Shown: positions 26,464-35,484, numbered from the stretch's first letter. The stretch: 64,000 nucleotides of DNA from Psychrilyobacter piezotolerans (GCF_003391055.1 NZ_QUAJ01000007.1:62001-126000), one strand, 5' to 3'. Notes: a model not told the origin generated them from the letters alone. Numbers and translations: made by a program.

Positions 26464-28521
26464 TTATTCTTTATTCTCTAAAATTATTTTTTCACTGATT
26501 TTTTCAGGCAGTTCCTCAAAGTTTTTAAACTCCAATGTAAATTCCCCCCTTGCCTGAGTAAGAGCTCTAAGGTCGGTAGTATACTTTAACATCTCCCTCT
26601 GAGGAGCATCTACACTTATCTTCTGCTGGTCTCCAAATGGTACTATCCCCAAAATTTTACCCCTTCTTTTATTTAAATCACCTATTACATCTCCCAAATA
26701 ATCATCGGGAACCAAAACCTCTACCTTCATTATGGGCTCTAAAATTACAGGTTTAGCTTTAGGGACTCCCAGTCTATAGGCAAGCATTGCTGCCATTTTA
26801 AAAGAAAGTTCATTTGAGTCTACAGAATGGTAAGATCCGTCCAAAAGGGTAGCTTTAAAATTAATCAGTGGATATCCTGCTAAAATCCCATTCTGGCTTG
26901 CTTCAACTATGCCTTTTTCCACCGCTGGTATATACTGCTTTGGAACCGTTCCCCCCTTGACTTTATCCACAAATTCAAACTTTTCATTACTGGGCTCGAA
27001 TCTTATGTGTACATCTCCATATTGACCCGATCCGCCAGTCTGTTTTTTATGCTTCCCCTGAACCTCTATGGTACCTTTTATAGTCTCCCTGTAACTTATC
27101 TTGGGCTCAGATATGACACTGTTGACTCCAAATTTATTTTGCAGCTTGTGGATTATAACCTTCAGATGCTTCTCTCCCTGACCTCCTATTAACAGCTGTT
27201 TAGTCTCATAGTTTCTCTGGACTTGAAAAGTCGGATCTTCATCAGTCAATTTTTGCAGAAGGATACTTATCTTTTCATCATCGCTTTTGTTGAGTGGCTC
27301 TACTGCCAGGTATAGGCAGGGTTCAGGAAAATCAATAGCCGGATAAAGTATCGGATCTTTTAGATCACAGAGAGTATCCCCTGTTTGAGTATGCTGCAGT
27401 TTAGTAGTCCCGCCAATATCTCCAGCCCTTATCTCATCACTATCTATTTGAGTTATCCCCCTGAGATAGAATAAATGAGATATTTTTTCTTTCTTATTCT
27501 TATTTGCATTAAAAATTTCTGTGTCTTTTTTTAAAACTCCGGAGTTTACCTTAAATAACGATATCCTTCCTACAAAGGGGTCTACAATTGTCTTGAATAC
27601 AATGGCGGAAAAAGTCTCTTCAGCATCCACTTTTTTAATTTTAACTTCAGACGTCTTGGGATCTTCTCCTATTCTCTCGCCGTCCTGCATCTCATTTGGA
27701 GTTGGCATATAGTTTAAAAATGTATCAAATAAAGTATGGATCCCGATGGAGTTGACAGCTGATCCTACCAACACCGGTATTATATCTCCGTTTACAATTC
27801 CAGTGTGAAGACCGGTATGGATCTCTTCATGGGTAAATTCCTCCCCATTAAAGAATTTTTCCATTAATTCTTCGTTGGATTCAGCTACAGCTTCTAACAG
27901 CATATCCCTGATGGAAGAAATCTGCATCCCTTCAGGAATTTCTGAATCTACACAGGTTTTCCCATCGAACCTTCTGCCCTTTAGATCCACTACATTTATA
28001 AATCCTTCAAATCTCTCCTTCTCACCTATAGGAACACAAAATGGTGCTATTTTCTTTCCAAAAGTGTCCTTTAACTCCTCCAATATTTTAGTATATTGAA
28101 TAAATCCCTTATCCATCTTGTTTATAAAGATAACCCTTGGAATTTTTTTCTCTTCCAATATTTTATTAGCTTTTTCGGTTCCCACTTCAATGCCAGAAGT
28201 AGCATCCACCACAAGAACCGCTCCACCGGCTACCCTAAGTGCAGCACTGACCTCTCCTTTAAAATCAAAGTGACCAGGCGTATCCAAGATATTGTATTTA
28301 TTCCCACGGTATTCTATGGGGATAACAGAAGTATTTATGGAGAACCCCCTGTGGATCTCCTCCTTTTCAAAATCCGAAACAGTGTTCCCCTCCTCAATAT
28401 TTCCCATCCTATTGGTGATCCCGGCTACATTTAAAAGAGCTTCTACAATACTGGTTTTACCACTACCACTATGCCCTAAAAATATAATATTTCTTATCTT
28501 ATCAATATCATAATTTTTCAT
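26464..28521 (-). CDS. Elongation factor G-like translational GTPase
   Basis: A 685-residue GTPase with the five-domain layout of EF-G. The P-loop is GHSGSGKTS near residues 16-24, followed by DTPGHFDF (G3) and NKMDKG (G4). The P-loop differs from canonical EF-G (AHIDAGKTT), and the protein belongs to the divergent fusA2/EF-G-like set. Domain IV carries KKQTGGSGQYGDVHI. Members of this set often lack full translocase activity, and some act in ribosome recycling or stress; which applies here is unknown. It is a single-gene unit with its own terminator. Confidence 0.88.
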   Translation of the reverse strand: MKNYDIDKIRNIIFLGHSGSGKTSIVEALLNVAGITNRMGNIEEGNTVSDFEKEEIHRGFSINTSVIPIEYRGNKYNILDTPGHFDFKGEVSAALRVAGGAVLVVDATSGIEVGTEKANKILEEKKIPRVIFINKMDKGFIQYTKILEELKDTFGKKIAPFCVPIGEKERFEGFINVVDLKGRRFDGKTCVDSEIPEGMQISSIRDMLLEAVAESNEELMEKFFNGEEFTHEEIHTGLHTGIVNGDIIPVLVGSAVNSIGIHTLFDTFLNYMPTPNEMQDGERIGEDPKTSEVKIKKVDAEETFSAIVFKTIVDPFVGRISLFKVNSGVLKKDTEIFNANKNKKEKISHLFYLRGITQIDSDEIRAGDIGGTTKLQHTQTGDTLCDLKDPILYPAIDFPEPCLYLAVEPLNKSDDEKISILLQKLTDEDPTFQVQRNYETKQLLIGGQGEKHLKVIIHKLQNKFGVNSVISEPKISYRETIKGTIEVQGKHKKQTGGSGQYGDVHIRFEPSNEKFEFVDKVKGGTVPKQYIPAVEKGIVEASQNGILAGYPLINFKATLLDGSYHSVDSNELSFKMAAMLAYRLGVPKAKPVILEPIMKVEVLVPDDYLGDVIGDLNKRRGKILGIVPFGDQQKISVDAPQREMLKYTTDLRALTQARGEFTLEFKNFEELPEKISEKIILENKE

Positions 28522-28584
28522 CTTACCCCCTCCAGATCTTAATAATTACCGATATTTACTGGCATTAATTTTAAAATTGAATCT

Positions 28585-29904
28585 TTAAAATACAATAACC
28601 GCTACATTTCCCTTGGGAAGCCTCCACCACTTCCCTTCATATTTTGGGTCATACCCTACAAAATCATGGTATAGAAAACTTTCGTGTTCCTCCGGGCTTC
28701 TGACACATTTATGAGACCTTTTATATGTTCCCAATGTAATTATTGCTCTTTCCTTTCTTTCTTTTACGGCTTTTTCATTTCCTAAAACCTTCACCGTATC
28801 ATCACTTAACGGGATTCCATGAATATACCCGCCTCCACTAAATCTTATTCCATAATTGGCTCTAGAATATTTTTTCACTATCTCATAATGATCCTTATTA
28901 TATTCTTTAACAATTCCTTTTTCTGTGATACTTTCAACAACTTCGCCATTTAGATCCTGTTTTTTTACTTTTTTTTCATAGGAAAAAATAACCTGCCTCA
29001 CCGTATTCCCAACCAAAAAATAACCTTTTGGAGTTTCGTAGGAATCACGGTTGTTGTTTTTACCACTGGTAATCAATGAATAGGAAATCAGCTGCCATAC
29101 ATCATCTTTTTTCAAAAATATACCCTGATTCTGATTATCCAGATCAATTACTATAATTTTGTTTATCCCATCCTTTAGATCAATTTTTTGAGTTTTACCG
29201 CTTTCTATCTTATATGTCCTCATTGAATCTGGAATCGTTACAAGTGCTTCCCCCGGACCTCTTTCTTTTACCGAAACTATCCTTCCATCCGAAAGATATC
29301 TCAAAGAACTTTTACCAGCTGGATTTGTATAAATCCCTATAATACTCTGCTCTCCCCTATTTCCATACATATCTACAGGAGCACCCTCAGCTTCACTGGA
29401 ACCGGGATTGTACTGGATGACCCTTTCAATACTCCGGTTATTTACCTTGGATTCCATAATAAAAAGGTCCAAATTCCTTGCTCTCTTTGCCATCTCCTCG
29501 AATCTAAATTCTCTTTTTACTATTACAGAGGAATGGAGATATCCTGTGTAGTTTTTATATCTGACCTTATACCACAACCTATTATTTTGAATCCTTTCTC
29601 CTCTTACCGTGCCCAAGACCTCTATTTTTTCGTGGATCTTTGTCCTACCCAGGATCTTTCCATTTGTCGATGGTTTGCCTCTTATATTAACTGTAGTATC
29701 GGTAAATAAATAATCTACCAGTGGCAGCTCACCGGTATATTCAATATTTTTCTCGTATAAGGGCACTGCTTTTAAATTTACAGGTACGCTGCTCACTGCC
29801 TCTCTATTTTCTATTATTTTTAATTTTACCGGAATCGCCGTCTCTCTGGCGGTACAACCATAGAGATATGCTGTTATAATTAATAATATGTATATCTTTT
29901 TCAT
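28585..29904 (-). CDS. Lipoprotein with SH3 domain and L,D-transpeptidase (YkuD)-like domain
   Basis: A 439-residue envelope protein. The signal peptide ends in a lipobox with Cys17 (AYLYGC). Residues 65-125 form a bacterial SH3 domain (VNIRGKPSTNGKILGRT ... WYKVRYKNYTGYLHSS). The C-terminal 190 residues resemble a YkuD catalytic domain: ETPKGYFLVG, then YIHGIPL and SHKCVR. The usual active-site motif is SHGCVR; here the glycine is lysine, while His and Cys remain, so activity is uncertain. The expected role is cross-linking or anchoring to peptidoglycan from the outer or inner membrane. It is a single gene just upstream of tRNA-Arg in the opposite orientation. Confidence 0.75.
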   Translation of the reverse strand: MKKIYILLIITAYLYGCTARETAIPVKLKIIENREAVSSVPVNLKAVPLYEKNIEYTGELPLVDYLFTDTTVNIRGKPSTNGKILGRTKIHEKIEVLGTVRGERIQNNRLWYKVRYKNYTGYLHSSVIVKREFRFEEMAKRARNLDLFIMESKVNNRSIERVIQYNPGSSEAEGAPVDMYGNRGEQSIIGIYTNPAGKSSLRYLSDGRIVSVKERGPGEALVTIPDSMRTYKIESGKTQKIDLKDGINKIIVIDLDNQNQGIFLKKDDVWQLISYSLITSGKNNNRDSYETPKGYFLVGNTVRQVIFSYEKKVKKQDLNGEVVESITEKGIVKEYNKDHYEIVKKYSRANYGIRFSGGGYIHGIPLSDDTVKVLGNEKAVKERKERAIITLGTYKRSHKCVRSPEEHESFLYHDFVGYDPKYEGKWWRLPKGNVAVIVF

Positions 29905-29942
29905 ATTTTCCCTCCAATCTTAAATTTCATTGATAATTCTGG

Positions 29943-29971
29943 TTGACATAAGGCTGTAATTAAGGTAAACT
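29943..29971 (+). promoter_or_regulatory. Promoter of tRNA-Arg
   Basis: Consensus TTGACA (29943-29948), 17 bases, TAAACT (29966-29971), 15 bases before the mature tRNA. Confidence 0.75.
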
Positions 29972-29986
29972 ACTCTTACTTGGTTT

Positions 29987-30063
29987 GCATCTATAGCTCA
30001 ATTGGATAGAGCATCTGACTTCGGATCAGAGGGTTATGGGTTCGATTCCTATTAGGTGCGCCA
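29987..30063 (+). tRNA. tRNA-Arg (anticodon TCG)
   Basis: A full cloverleaf of 77 bases. The acceptor stem is GCATCTA/TAGGTGC with one T-G pair; the D-arm contains AGCTCAATTGGATAGAGC; the anticodon stem TCTGA/TCAGA holds the loop CTTCGGA, so the anticodon is TCG (reads CGA); the T-arm contains GGTTCGATTCC. Discriminator G and an encoded CCA follow. Its 3' end is the integration site of the adjacent element, whose integrase gene lies 67 bases away. Confidence 0.95.
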
Positions 30064-30124
30064 TTTTTGATTTTAAGAACTGATTTTATTGACTTCATAA
30101 ATTTGTGGAGACAATTTGGGGACA
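30037..30124. other. Probable attachment site (attL) with arm-type repeats
   Basis: The 3' end of tRNA-Arg is followed by two imperfect tandem repeats, ATTTGTGGAGACA (30101-30113) and ATTTGGGGACA (30114-30124), then the integrase gene. A related ATTGGGGACA lies on the minus strand at 31415-31424 upstream of the excisionase-like gene. This matches a tyrosine integrase that recombines in a tRNA 3' end, with short arm-binding repeats nearby. The second attachment site was not found in the window. Confidence 0.6.
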
Positions 30125-30129
30125 AAAGT

Positions 30130-31206
30130 TTAAATATCGTTTAATTTATTTAAAACTTCTAACACCTTATTTTCATCAGTATCTACTAAATGTGAATATG
30201 TATCTAAGGTCATCTTTATGCTTTCATGACCTAATCTTTTTGAAATTTTAACAATGTTTACTCCGCTTTGAAAAAGTATTGAAGCGTGACTATGCCTAAA
30301 ATCATGTAGGCTGAATTGTTTTAGTTTCAATTTTTTTATTGTTAGATTTTTACGTCTATGTAAGTTCGTTCTACTAACTTGAAAAATTCTTTTTACTTCC
30401 TTATCATATAGAGTATCTATATACCACTTTAAATCATCCATCAAAAAATCTGGAACTTTTATAACTCTAATCGATGATTTAGTTTTTGGTGTTGTGATAT
30501 ATCCTTTTTTATCAATTTTAGAATAAGTTTTATTTATATTTATACTACCATCATCAAAGTTTAGATCTTTTGTATTTAGAGCTAATACTTCTCCTATTCG
30601 ACAACCAGAATAATACAGTAAAGAAAATATAAGTGAAATTTCACTATTGTCAAATGTTTTAATCTCCCTTATAAACCTTTTATATATTTCAGGAGTAATT
30701 ATATTAATATCTTTCTTATCTCTTAATAAAGGCGATTCTTGAACTCCTCCAGTTACTTTGACAGGGTTTTCTTTCACTCCATAAAATTTAACTGCATAAT
30801 TAAATATTGCACTCAATTCTTTTTGTAAAGTTTTAAAGTAACTTTTTGTATATTCATTTTTTAATTCATGGTTTTGCCATTTTTTTATAGCTGTCGGTGT
30901 AATATCTTGAATTAATTTATCTTTGAAATATGGTACAAGCTTTCCGCTAAATACTCTTTTTTTCCTTGCAAATGTACTAGCTTTTACCCTTACTTGTATA
31001 TCTTCTAAATAAATTTCTGCTAGTTGTCTAAAATCTAACATTGAGCTGGTTTCTTTTTCTTGAGAAAGAAATTTAATTTCCCACTCCTTTGCATCCTTTT
31101 TTGTTTTAAAGCCTCTTTTTTTCTTTTTTTTCTGTTCGTTATTATAGCTTTTATACCTTACTTCTACATACCAACTGTTCCTTAGCTTATCTTTATATAC
31201 ACTCAT
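30130..31206 (-). CDS. int: Site-specific tyrosine recombinase (integrase)
   Basis: A 358-residue phage/ICE-type integrase. The N-terminal part has the AP2-like arm-binding region (WYVEVRYKSYNNEQKKKKKRGF) and a SAM-like core-binding domain. The catalytic domain keeps the full set: Arg203 (CRIGEVLAL), His301 and Arg304 (HDFRH), His327 (LGHES) and nucleophile Tyr337 (DTYSHL). It would integrate the element into tRNA-Arg. The gene reads toward the attachment site and starts three bases after the excisionase-like gene. Confidence 0.95.
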   Translation of the reverse strand: MSVYKDKLRNSWYVEVRYKSYNNEQKKKKKRGFKTKKDAKEWEIKFLSQEKETSSMLDFRQLAEIYLEDIQVRVKASTFARKKRVFSGKLVPYFKDKLIQDITPTAIKKWQNHELKNEYTKSYFKTLQKELSAIFNYAVKFYGVKENPVKVTGGVQESPLLRDKKDINIITPEIYKRFIREIKTFDNSEISLIFSLLYYSGCRIGEVLALNTKDLNFDDGSININKTYSKIDKKGYITTPKTKSSIRVIKVPDFLMDDLKWYIDTLYDKEVKRIFQVSRTNLHRRKNLTIKKLKLKQFSLHDFRHSHASILFQSGVNIVKISKRLGHESIKMTLDTYSHLVDTDENKVLEVLNKLNDI

Positions 31207-31209
31207 ATC

Positions 31210-31380
31210 CTAATTAATCCTATAACGTCTATCAAAGTATTTTTTATGTAACCTACCACATATAGTTTTATACCCTTGTTCTTTTAGCTCTCCATTTAAT
31301 TCTCTTATTATTTTATATGCTGTATTTTCTGATATATCTAAAATTTTCATTAAATCTCCTTTTCTATAGAAATCCTTCAT
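31210..31380 (-). CDS. Small excisionase-like DNA-binding protein
   Basis: A 56-residue basic protein, MKDFYRKGDLMKILDISENT at its start, with a compact helix-turn-helix pattern (LMKILDISENTAYKIIRELN) followed by a basic C-terminus rich in Lys, Arg and His. Size, position immediately before int and co-orientation fit a recombination directionality factor of the Tn916 Xis kind. The start is supported by GGAGGAGG six bases upstream. It could alternatively regulate int. Confidence 0.7.
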   Translation of the reverse strand: MKDFYRKGDLMKILDISENTAYKIIRELNGELKEQGYKTICGRLHKKYFDRRYRIN

Positions 31381-31527
31381 CTATACCTCCTCCTCCAGTT
31401 TTAAATTATTTTTGTGTCCCCAATCTTTTTCCTTATCCTTAACAGCCTGTTTCATATCTTTTAAGAAGATCTCTAAAACTCCTAATCCTGCTTTTAAAAA
31501 ATTTAATTCATTCTCTTTTCTTCCGCT
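31381..31527 (-). pseudogene. Short open frame without start, possible gene remnant
   Basis: Upstream of the excisionase-like gene one frame is open for 48 codons (ENELNFLKAGLGVLEIFLKD then a lysine-rich tail ending LEEEV) and stops at the base before the next ATG. It has no ATG except an internal one and no ribosome site at its left edge. It may be the tail of a truncated gene. The neighbouring 31528-31585 holds only A/T-rich sequence with loose GGGTT/AACCC complementarity. Confidence 0.3.
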
Positions 31528-31585
31528 CTAACGGTTGGGTTGATTATCTAAGTAACCTCTGCGAGAACACTGAGATAACCTAGAA

Positions 31586-32764
31586 TTAAAACAAGTAGTT
31601 TAACCCAATGTTTCCTACAAACTCTTCTAAATTATCCCCTATTCTATATTCTACCTTTGTATATATAGTTAATAAATCATCTGTTTCATAACTTCCTCCT
31701 ACTGAGATATCTCCATAGAAACTATCGTTATTATATCCATCTATCTTAACTTTGTCTGTCTTTAAAGCATTAATGGTTGAATTTAAATCTTTATATGGGT
31801 CTCCTAGTTCCACATATCCTGCTACACTTCCTTCGAGGTTAATTTTACTTCTATTTTCTAAATAGAAATCTCTTCCTAATGCTAAACCTATTCCCGTTTC
31901 TATAGATATAGAATTTACACCATCAATCTCTAAACCTTGACCTCCCGATTCTGAAATATCATTTTGCATCATATATGCAAAGTTAATCTCAAATTTAGGT
32001 TTTATATAATTTTGATCATAATAGTATTTTTTACTTAACTCATTATTTACTCCTAAGTAATAGTTATTAATATCATCTGCCATAGTTTCATTTAAATCAT
32101 CAAATATCTGGGTTCTTTCTAATGATGTGTCTGTAACTCCTCCAAAAAACATTGATACAAACTTTAATCTTTCATAATTTTCATATATATAATATAAATT
32201 CCCTTGATAGTAGTAATCTTCTCTAGACCCATCCTCAATATCTGTAAATTCTGTATCATTTTTACCGATAGTAATGATCCCACCAACACGATTATTATTA
32301 CTTAATTGTTTTTCTACACCTAAATAAACACTGTGTAGATCAGTATCATATCCTGAGGTACTACCCGAATCGCTCTCTAACCTTGTTCCATTAACTCCTG
32401 CTATTGCTATGATTTCATTGACTTCTCTATACTTCACATTATCTATAACATTATTAAATATCACTTGATTACTATCGCTCATTATTTCGAAAGTCTGCTT
32501 AGCTAATGCTGGATAGTAGGACATTCTATAATTATCTTTAGCAGCTCTATCTGATTCTTTTTCTGCTGTCATAGAATGTCTGCTATTTTTATTATAAGAA
32601 TTGAAATTTCCAAATACTAATATTTTATTTTCTTGAAATTCCTCTTGACCATTTAATAAATTATTTTGATTTACTTTAATGAATTCATTTTGATTTTCAT
32701 TTAATTGTGCATTAGCTAAGTTTGATATTGCTATTAGTGCCATAATTACTATTCTTTTTTTCAT
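31586..32764 (-). CDS. Outer-membrane beta-barrel protein (autotransporter-barrel-like)
   Basis: A protein of about 392 residues with signal peptide MKKRIVIMALIAISNLANA, then a short N-terminal region and a barrel of alternating aromatic/polar strands (for example NRVGGIITIGKNDTEF, YYYQGNLYYIYENYERLKF) ending in the aromatic LNYLF typical of outer-membrane proteins. It resembles an autotransporter barrel but lacks a long passenger. It sits at the 3' end of the transfer operon, after traF, so it may serve in mating contact, surface exclusion or adhesion; this is inferred from position only. The second ATG (32764) is preferred for its ribosome site and signal peptide. Confidence 0.7.
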   Translation of the reverse strand: MKKRIVIMALIAISNLANAQLNENQNEFIKVNQNNLLNGQEEFQENKILVFGNFNSYNKNSRHSMTAEKESDRAAKDNYRMSYYPALAKQTFEIMSDSNQVIFNNVIDNVKYREVNEIIAIAGVNGTRLESDSGSTSGYDTDLHSVYLGVEKQLSNNNRVGGIITIGKNDTEFTDIEDGSREDYYYQGNLYYIYENYERLKFVSMFFGGVTDTSLERTQIFDDLNETMADDINNYYLGVNNELSKKYYYDQNYIKPKFEINFAYMMQNDISESGGQGLEIDGVNSISIETGIGLALGRDFYLENRSKINLEGSVAGYVELGDPYKDLNSTINALKTDKVKIDGYNNDSFYGDISVGGSYETDDLLTIYTKVEYRIGDNLEEFVGNIGLNYLF

Positions 32765-32775
32765 AATCCATCCCT

Positions 32776-33252
32776 TCAATTTATTTTTTTAGCTATATAT
32801 TTAACTTGATTCTTTTTAATCTTCCCAAAATACCTAGAATCAAAAGAATTTTCTTTGATTCCCAGAGTTATGAACTCATCTTTTTTCAAAATAAAATCCT
32901 CATTATTTAAAACCGGAAGAGATCTTTTTAAAATATCATATTTTCTTATCTTAAATTTTTCTCCTGATATATGAAGCTCATTTACTTCTAGGAAAATATC
33001 ATCTTCATGAGTTCCTTTAACCTCTTTAATAAGATATTTTGTAAATTTAGGTAGATAACCTCTATCAAATATCATATCTTGCATTTCTTTATTAAGTCTA
33101 TCAATTGGTATAACTACTACATCTCCTTTTTTGATGCTCTCAGTCTTTACTGAAAGATAATAAAAACCTTTTGGCATAGAATCGCTAATGTTATACGTAA
33201 AAAATCTAGATAACAAAACTACTCCTAAGATAAATGAAATAAAAAACTTCAT
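32776..33252 (-). CDS. traF: Conjugative transfer signal peptidase TraF (S26 family)
   Basis: A 158-residue membrane-anchored serine protease. An N-terminal hydrophobic anchor is followed by the serine motif SDSMPKGFY, the lysine region KYLIKEVKG and the SFDSRYFG box of the S26 family. In RP4, TraF matures and cyclises the TrbC pilin, and a TrbC-like gene is present in this operon (44006-44347), so the same role is likely. It abuts the lipoprotein gene upstream by one base and overlaps the alternative start of the barrel protein. Confidence 0.88.
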   Translation of the reverse strand: MKFFISFILGVVLLSRFFTYNISDSMPKGFYYLSVKTESIKKGDVVVIPIDRLNKEMQDMIFDRGYLPKFTKYLIKEVKGTHEDDIFLEVNELHISGEKFKIRKYDILKRSLPVLNNEDFILKKDEFITLGIKENSFDSRYFGKIKKNQVKYIAKKIN

Positions 33253-33253
33253 T

Positions 33254-33682
33254 TTAATCTAATCCCATCTTAGATTTCCAAATACGCAGTTTTTCCTTTT
33301 CTATCCTTTCTAAATAAGCTCCTGGATCTTTTTTTGCTTCTATCAACTCTTTTTTATATTCTTCATCATTAATATCATTATATTTTCTCCTAAAATTCAC
33401 CCTTGAAATTGCCTCTCTTCTCGTTTTAACTTCTTTAGATACCTTTTTAAGGACTGATTTCCATGCAATATATTCATCACCTGCTTTTTTATTCCCTTTG
33501 CTTTCTAATAGAGACAATTCCTTGAGTATCTCATAATATTTATCCGATGCTTTTTTTCTTGTAACTTTATCTTCTGAATAACTCTTTAAAATAAGTTCTC
33601 TCTTTTCTTCTGGTGAATATGTTTTCATTCCACACCCTATTAATACTCCTATCAATCCTAATACTAACAATAGTTTTTTTAT
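33254..33682 (-). CDS. Transfer-region lipoprotein with probable ATA start codon
   Basis: A small lipoprotein with signal KKLLLVLGLIGVLIGC, lipobox cysteine at residue 17 from the ATA, then a charged helical domain with many Lys and Glu. No ATG exists at the N-terminus. An ATA at 33682-33680 stands six bases after GGGAGG and would give the expected positively charged signal start. The next in-frame option, TTG at 33670, is 18 bases from that site and deletes the KK. Position between trbL and traF resembles the TrbK/TrbH-type small lipoproteins, but homology is not shown. Confidence 0.6.
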   Translation of the reverse strand: MKKLLLVLGLIGVLIGCGMKTYSPEEKRELILKSYSEDKVTRKKASDKYYEILKELSLLESKGNKKAGDEYIAWKSVLKKVSKEVKTRREAISRVNFRRKYNDINDEEYKKELIEAKKDPGAYLERIEKEKLRIWKSKMGLD

Positions 33683-33701
33683 TTTTTTCCTCCCTTGTTA
33701 T

Positions 33702-34706
33702 TTATTTTTTACCTGCAAATTTTTTACCTAAGCTGACTCCTGCTTTTCCTAATCCCATTCCACCCTTTCCAACAAGATTAGCTCCTCTACCTGCTAAATT
33801 TGACATAGATGTTCTAGAAGAAGCATTTCCTTTTAATCCTTCTTTTAAATTCCCAACTTTTTGTACTCCCTCTCTAGTATTACTGACAATGGATTTCCCA
33901 GCAGACATTCCCATTGAAGCAGCATCATTTCCACTTAGATTAGGAGAACCAGATAATAAACTAGCAACAAGACTAGGACATTTAACCATTAAAAACATTA
34001 ACGTTCCTAAAGATGAAACTTTATAGATGCTATCTTGATGTGCATCAAGCAGTGCTGCTTCTGTAGTGAAAGGGGTTAAAAAATCAACCGATAAATTTAA
34101 AATCAGTGATAAAACCATTAATTTTATGGATAAATTTAATACTAAAGAGAACACCTTTTCTGCTAAAAATGCTGTTTTGTTTAATACTGCAAAGGGCAAG
34201 AAAATAATTCCTATTCCCACTATTGCATAAAATTCCATCCATGCTATGAATATCGAGAGAGCCATAAAAAATACAATAATTAAAATAATTACTATATAAA
34301 AATAACTGATCACTATATCTCCTAATTTTGTTATTCCCATTCCTCCAACTTTGTCTAGTATATCCCCAGTCAGATTTATTCCTATATCAATTGTTTTAGA
34401 AGGACTTCTAAAAAATTCAATACCCGATTTTCCACCTAAAGCAACTTCCCCTATTTTAATAAACGACTCAATAACAACATTTACTAAACTAGAATATTCA
34501 GTGATAAAATATGTGATCATCCCGTATTTAAAGGTTTTTTTACATAGTGTCTTTATGATATCTATATCACCTAGTTGAAAAGCTAATAACCCTAGATCTA
34601 TTGTAATTAAAGTAGCTAAAATTCCCATTGCATAAGGTTTTAAATTATCTGGAATAACTAATAACTTTCTTTCAAATAGTTCCATTAATTCTGTTAAATT
34701 CCCCAT
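33702..34706 (-). CDS. trbL: Type IV secretion inner-membrane protein TrbL/VirB6
   Basis: A 334-residue polytopic inner-membrane protein with about six hydrophobic segments between residues 20 and 250. The pattern ILATLITIDLGLLAFQLGDID near the N-terminus matches the TrbL/VirB6 family. The C-terminal 80 residues are Gly/Ser/Lys-rich and probably cytoplasmic. It forms part of the DNA channel in the mating apparatus. It starts ten bases after the upstream gene in a tightly packed operon. Confidence 0.85.
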   Translation of the reverse strand: MGNLTELMELFERKLLVIPDNLKPYAMGILATLITIDLGLLAFQLGDIDIIKTLCKKTFKYGMITYFITEYSSLVNVVIESFIKIGEVALGGKSGIEFFRSPSKTIDIGINLTGDILDKVGGMGITKLGDIVISYFYIVIILIIVFFMALSIFIAWMEFYAIVGIGIIFLPFAVLNKTAFLAEKVFSLVLNLSIKLMVLSLILNLSVDFLTPFTTEAALLDAHQDSIYKVSSLGTLMFLMVKCPSLVASLLSGSPNLSGNDAASMGMSAGKSIVSNTREGVQKVGNLKEGLKGNASSRTSMSNLAGRGANLVGKGGMGLGKAGVSLGKKFAGKK

Positions 34707-34715
34707 AATCCTCCC

Positions 34716-35468
34716 CTATTTAAATTTTCCTATCTCTAAATTTCCTGTTTCTGATTCTTTTCTATTTTTTATTAAATACTCATCCATTAATTTTTTTTTG
34801 GTTTCCTTATGGATTCTTTCTTTCTCTTGTTTACTTGCTTCTATAGTTCCTAATAACTTTATCTCCTGAGCTTGTAACTGCTTTAACTCCATTAAATGTC
34901 CTGCACTTAACCCTGCTATCTGGTTAGCGGATTGTAGAGCTTGCAAACTTCCTTCTGAATTACCAGCAGATTCTACTAAAGCATTGACTCTTTCATAATC
35001 ATTATTATATTTTTCCGGGTCTACTAAAGAAGTATTTAGTGCATCGTAAACACTATTATTTAATTCATCAGCAATTTCTTTACTTTTATTATTTAAGTCA
35101 TCTACAGACATGGAAGTATCAGGATTTTGAGGGAATAGAACTAAAAATTTATTAGTTAGATCCTCAGACCTCTTAATAACACTTTTTGTAGAATTATTTA
35201 ACCGTATTATTTGATGAAGTGAATGCTGTAAGCTTTGTAAGCTATTTACACTTAAGCTTCTATCTAGAGTTGCAAGTTGTTTAGCTTCATTTTGTAGACT
35301 CTTTATTTGATTTTGATAGCCTTTTATTTGGTTTTCTATCATATTTATTTGATTTAATTTTTGTTCAAAAGCCAATAAATAATTCATTGGATCATAAACT
35401 GGTATAGTAGCAAAGGCGATAGTACTCATAGCCATTAGCATTAGAAAAATATTTTTTAATCTATTCAC
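34716..35468 (-). CDS. trbJ: P-type conjugative transfer protein TrbJ (VirB5-like)
   Basis: A 250-residue periplasmic or surface protein with signal peptide FLMLMAMSTIAFA followed by VYDPMNYLLAFEQKLNQ, typical of TrbJ. Most of the rest is coiled coil (IENQIKGYQNQIKSLQNEAK). VirB5-like proteins sit at pilus tips and help adhesion to recipients. The first of three copies of a 19-bp palindrome (35487-35505) lies just before its ribosome site. Confidence 0.85.
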   Translation of the reverse strand: MNRLKNIFLMLMAMSTIAFATIPVYDPMNYLLAFEQKLNQINMIENQIKGYQNQIKSLQNEAKQLATLDRSLSVNSLQSLQHSLHQIIRLNNSTKSVIKRSEDLTNKFLVLFPQNPDTSMSVDDLNNKSKEIADELNNSVYDALNTSLVDPEKYNNDYERVNALVESAGNSEGSLQALQSANQIAGLSAGHLMELKQLQAQEIKLLGTIEASKQEKERIHKETKKKLMDEYLIKNRKESETGNLEIGKFK

Positions 35469-35484
35469 TCTTTTTTCCTCCTTC

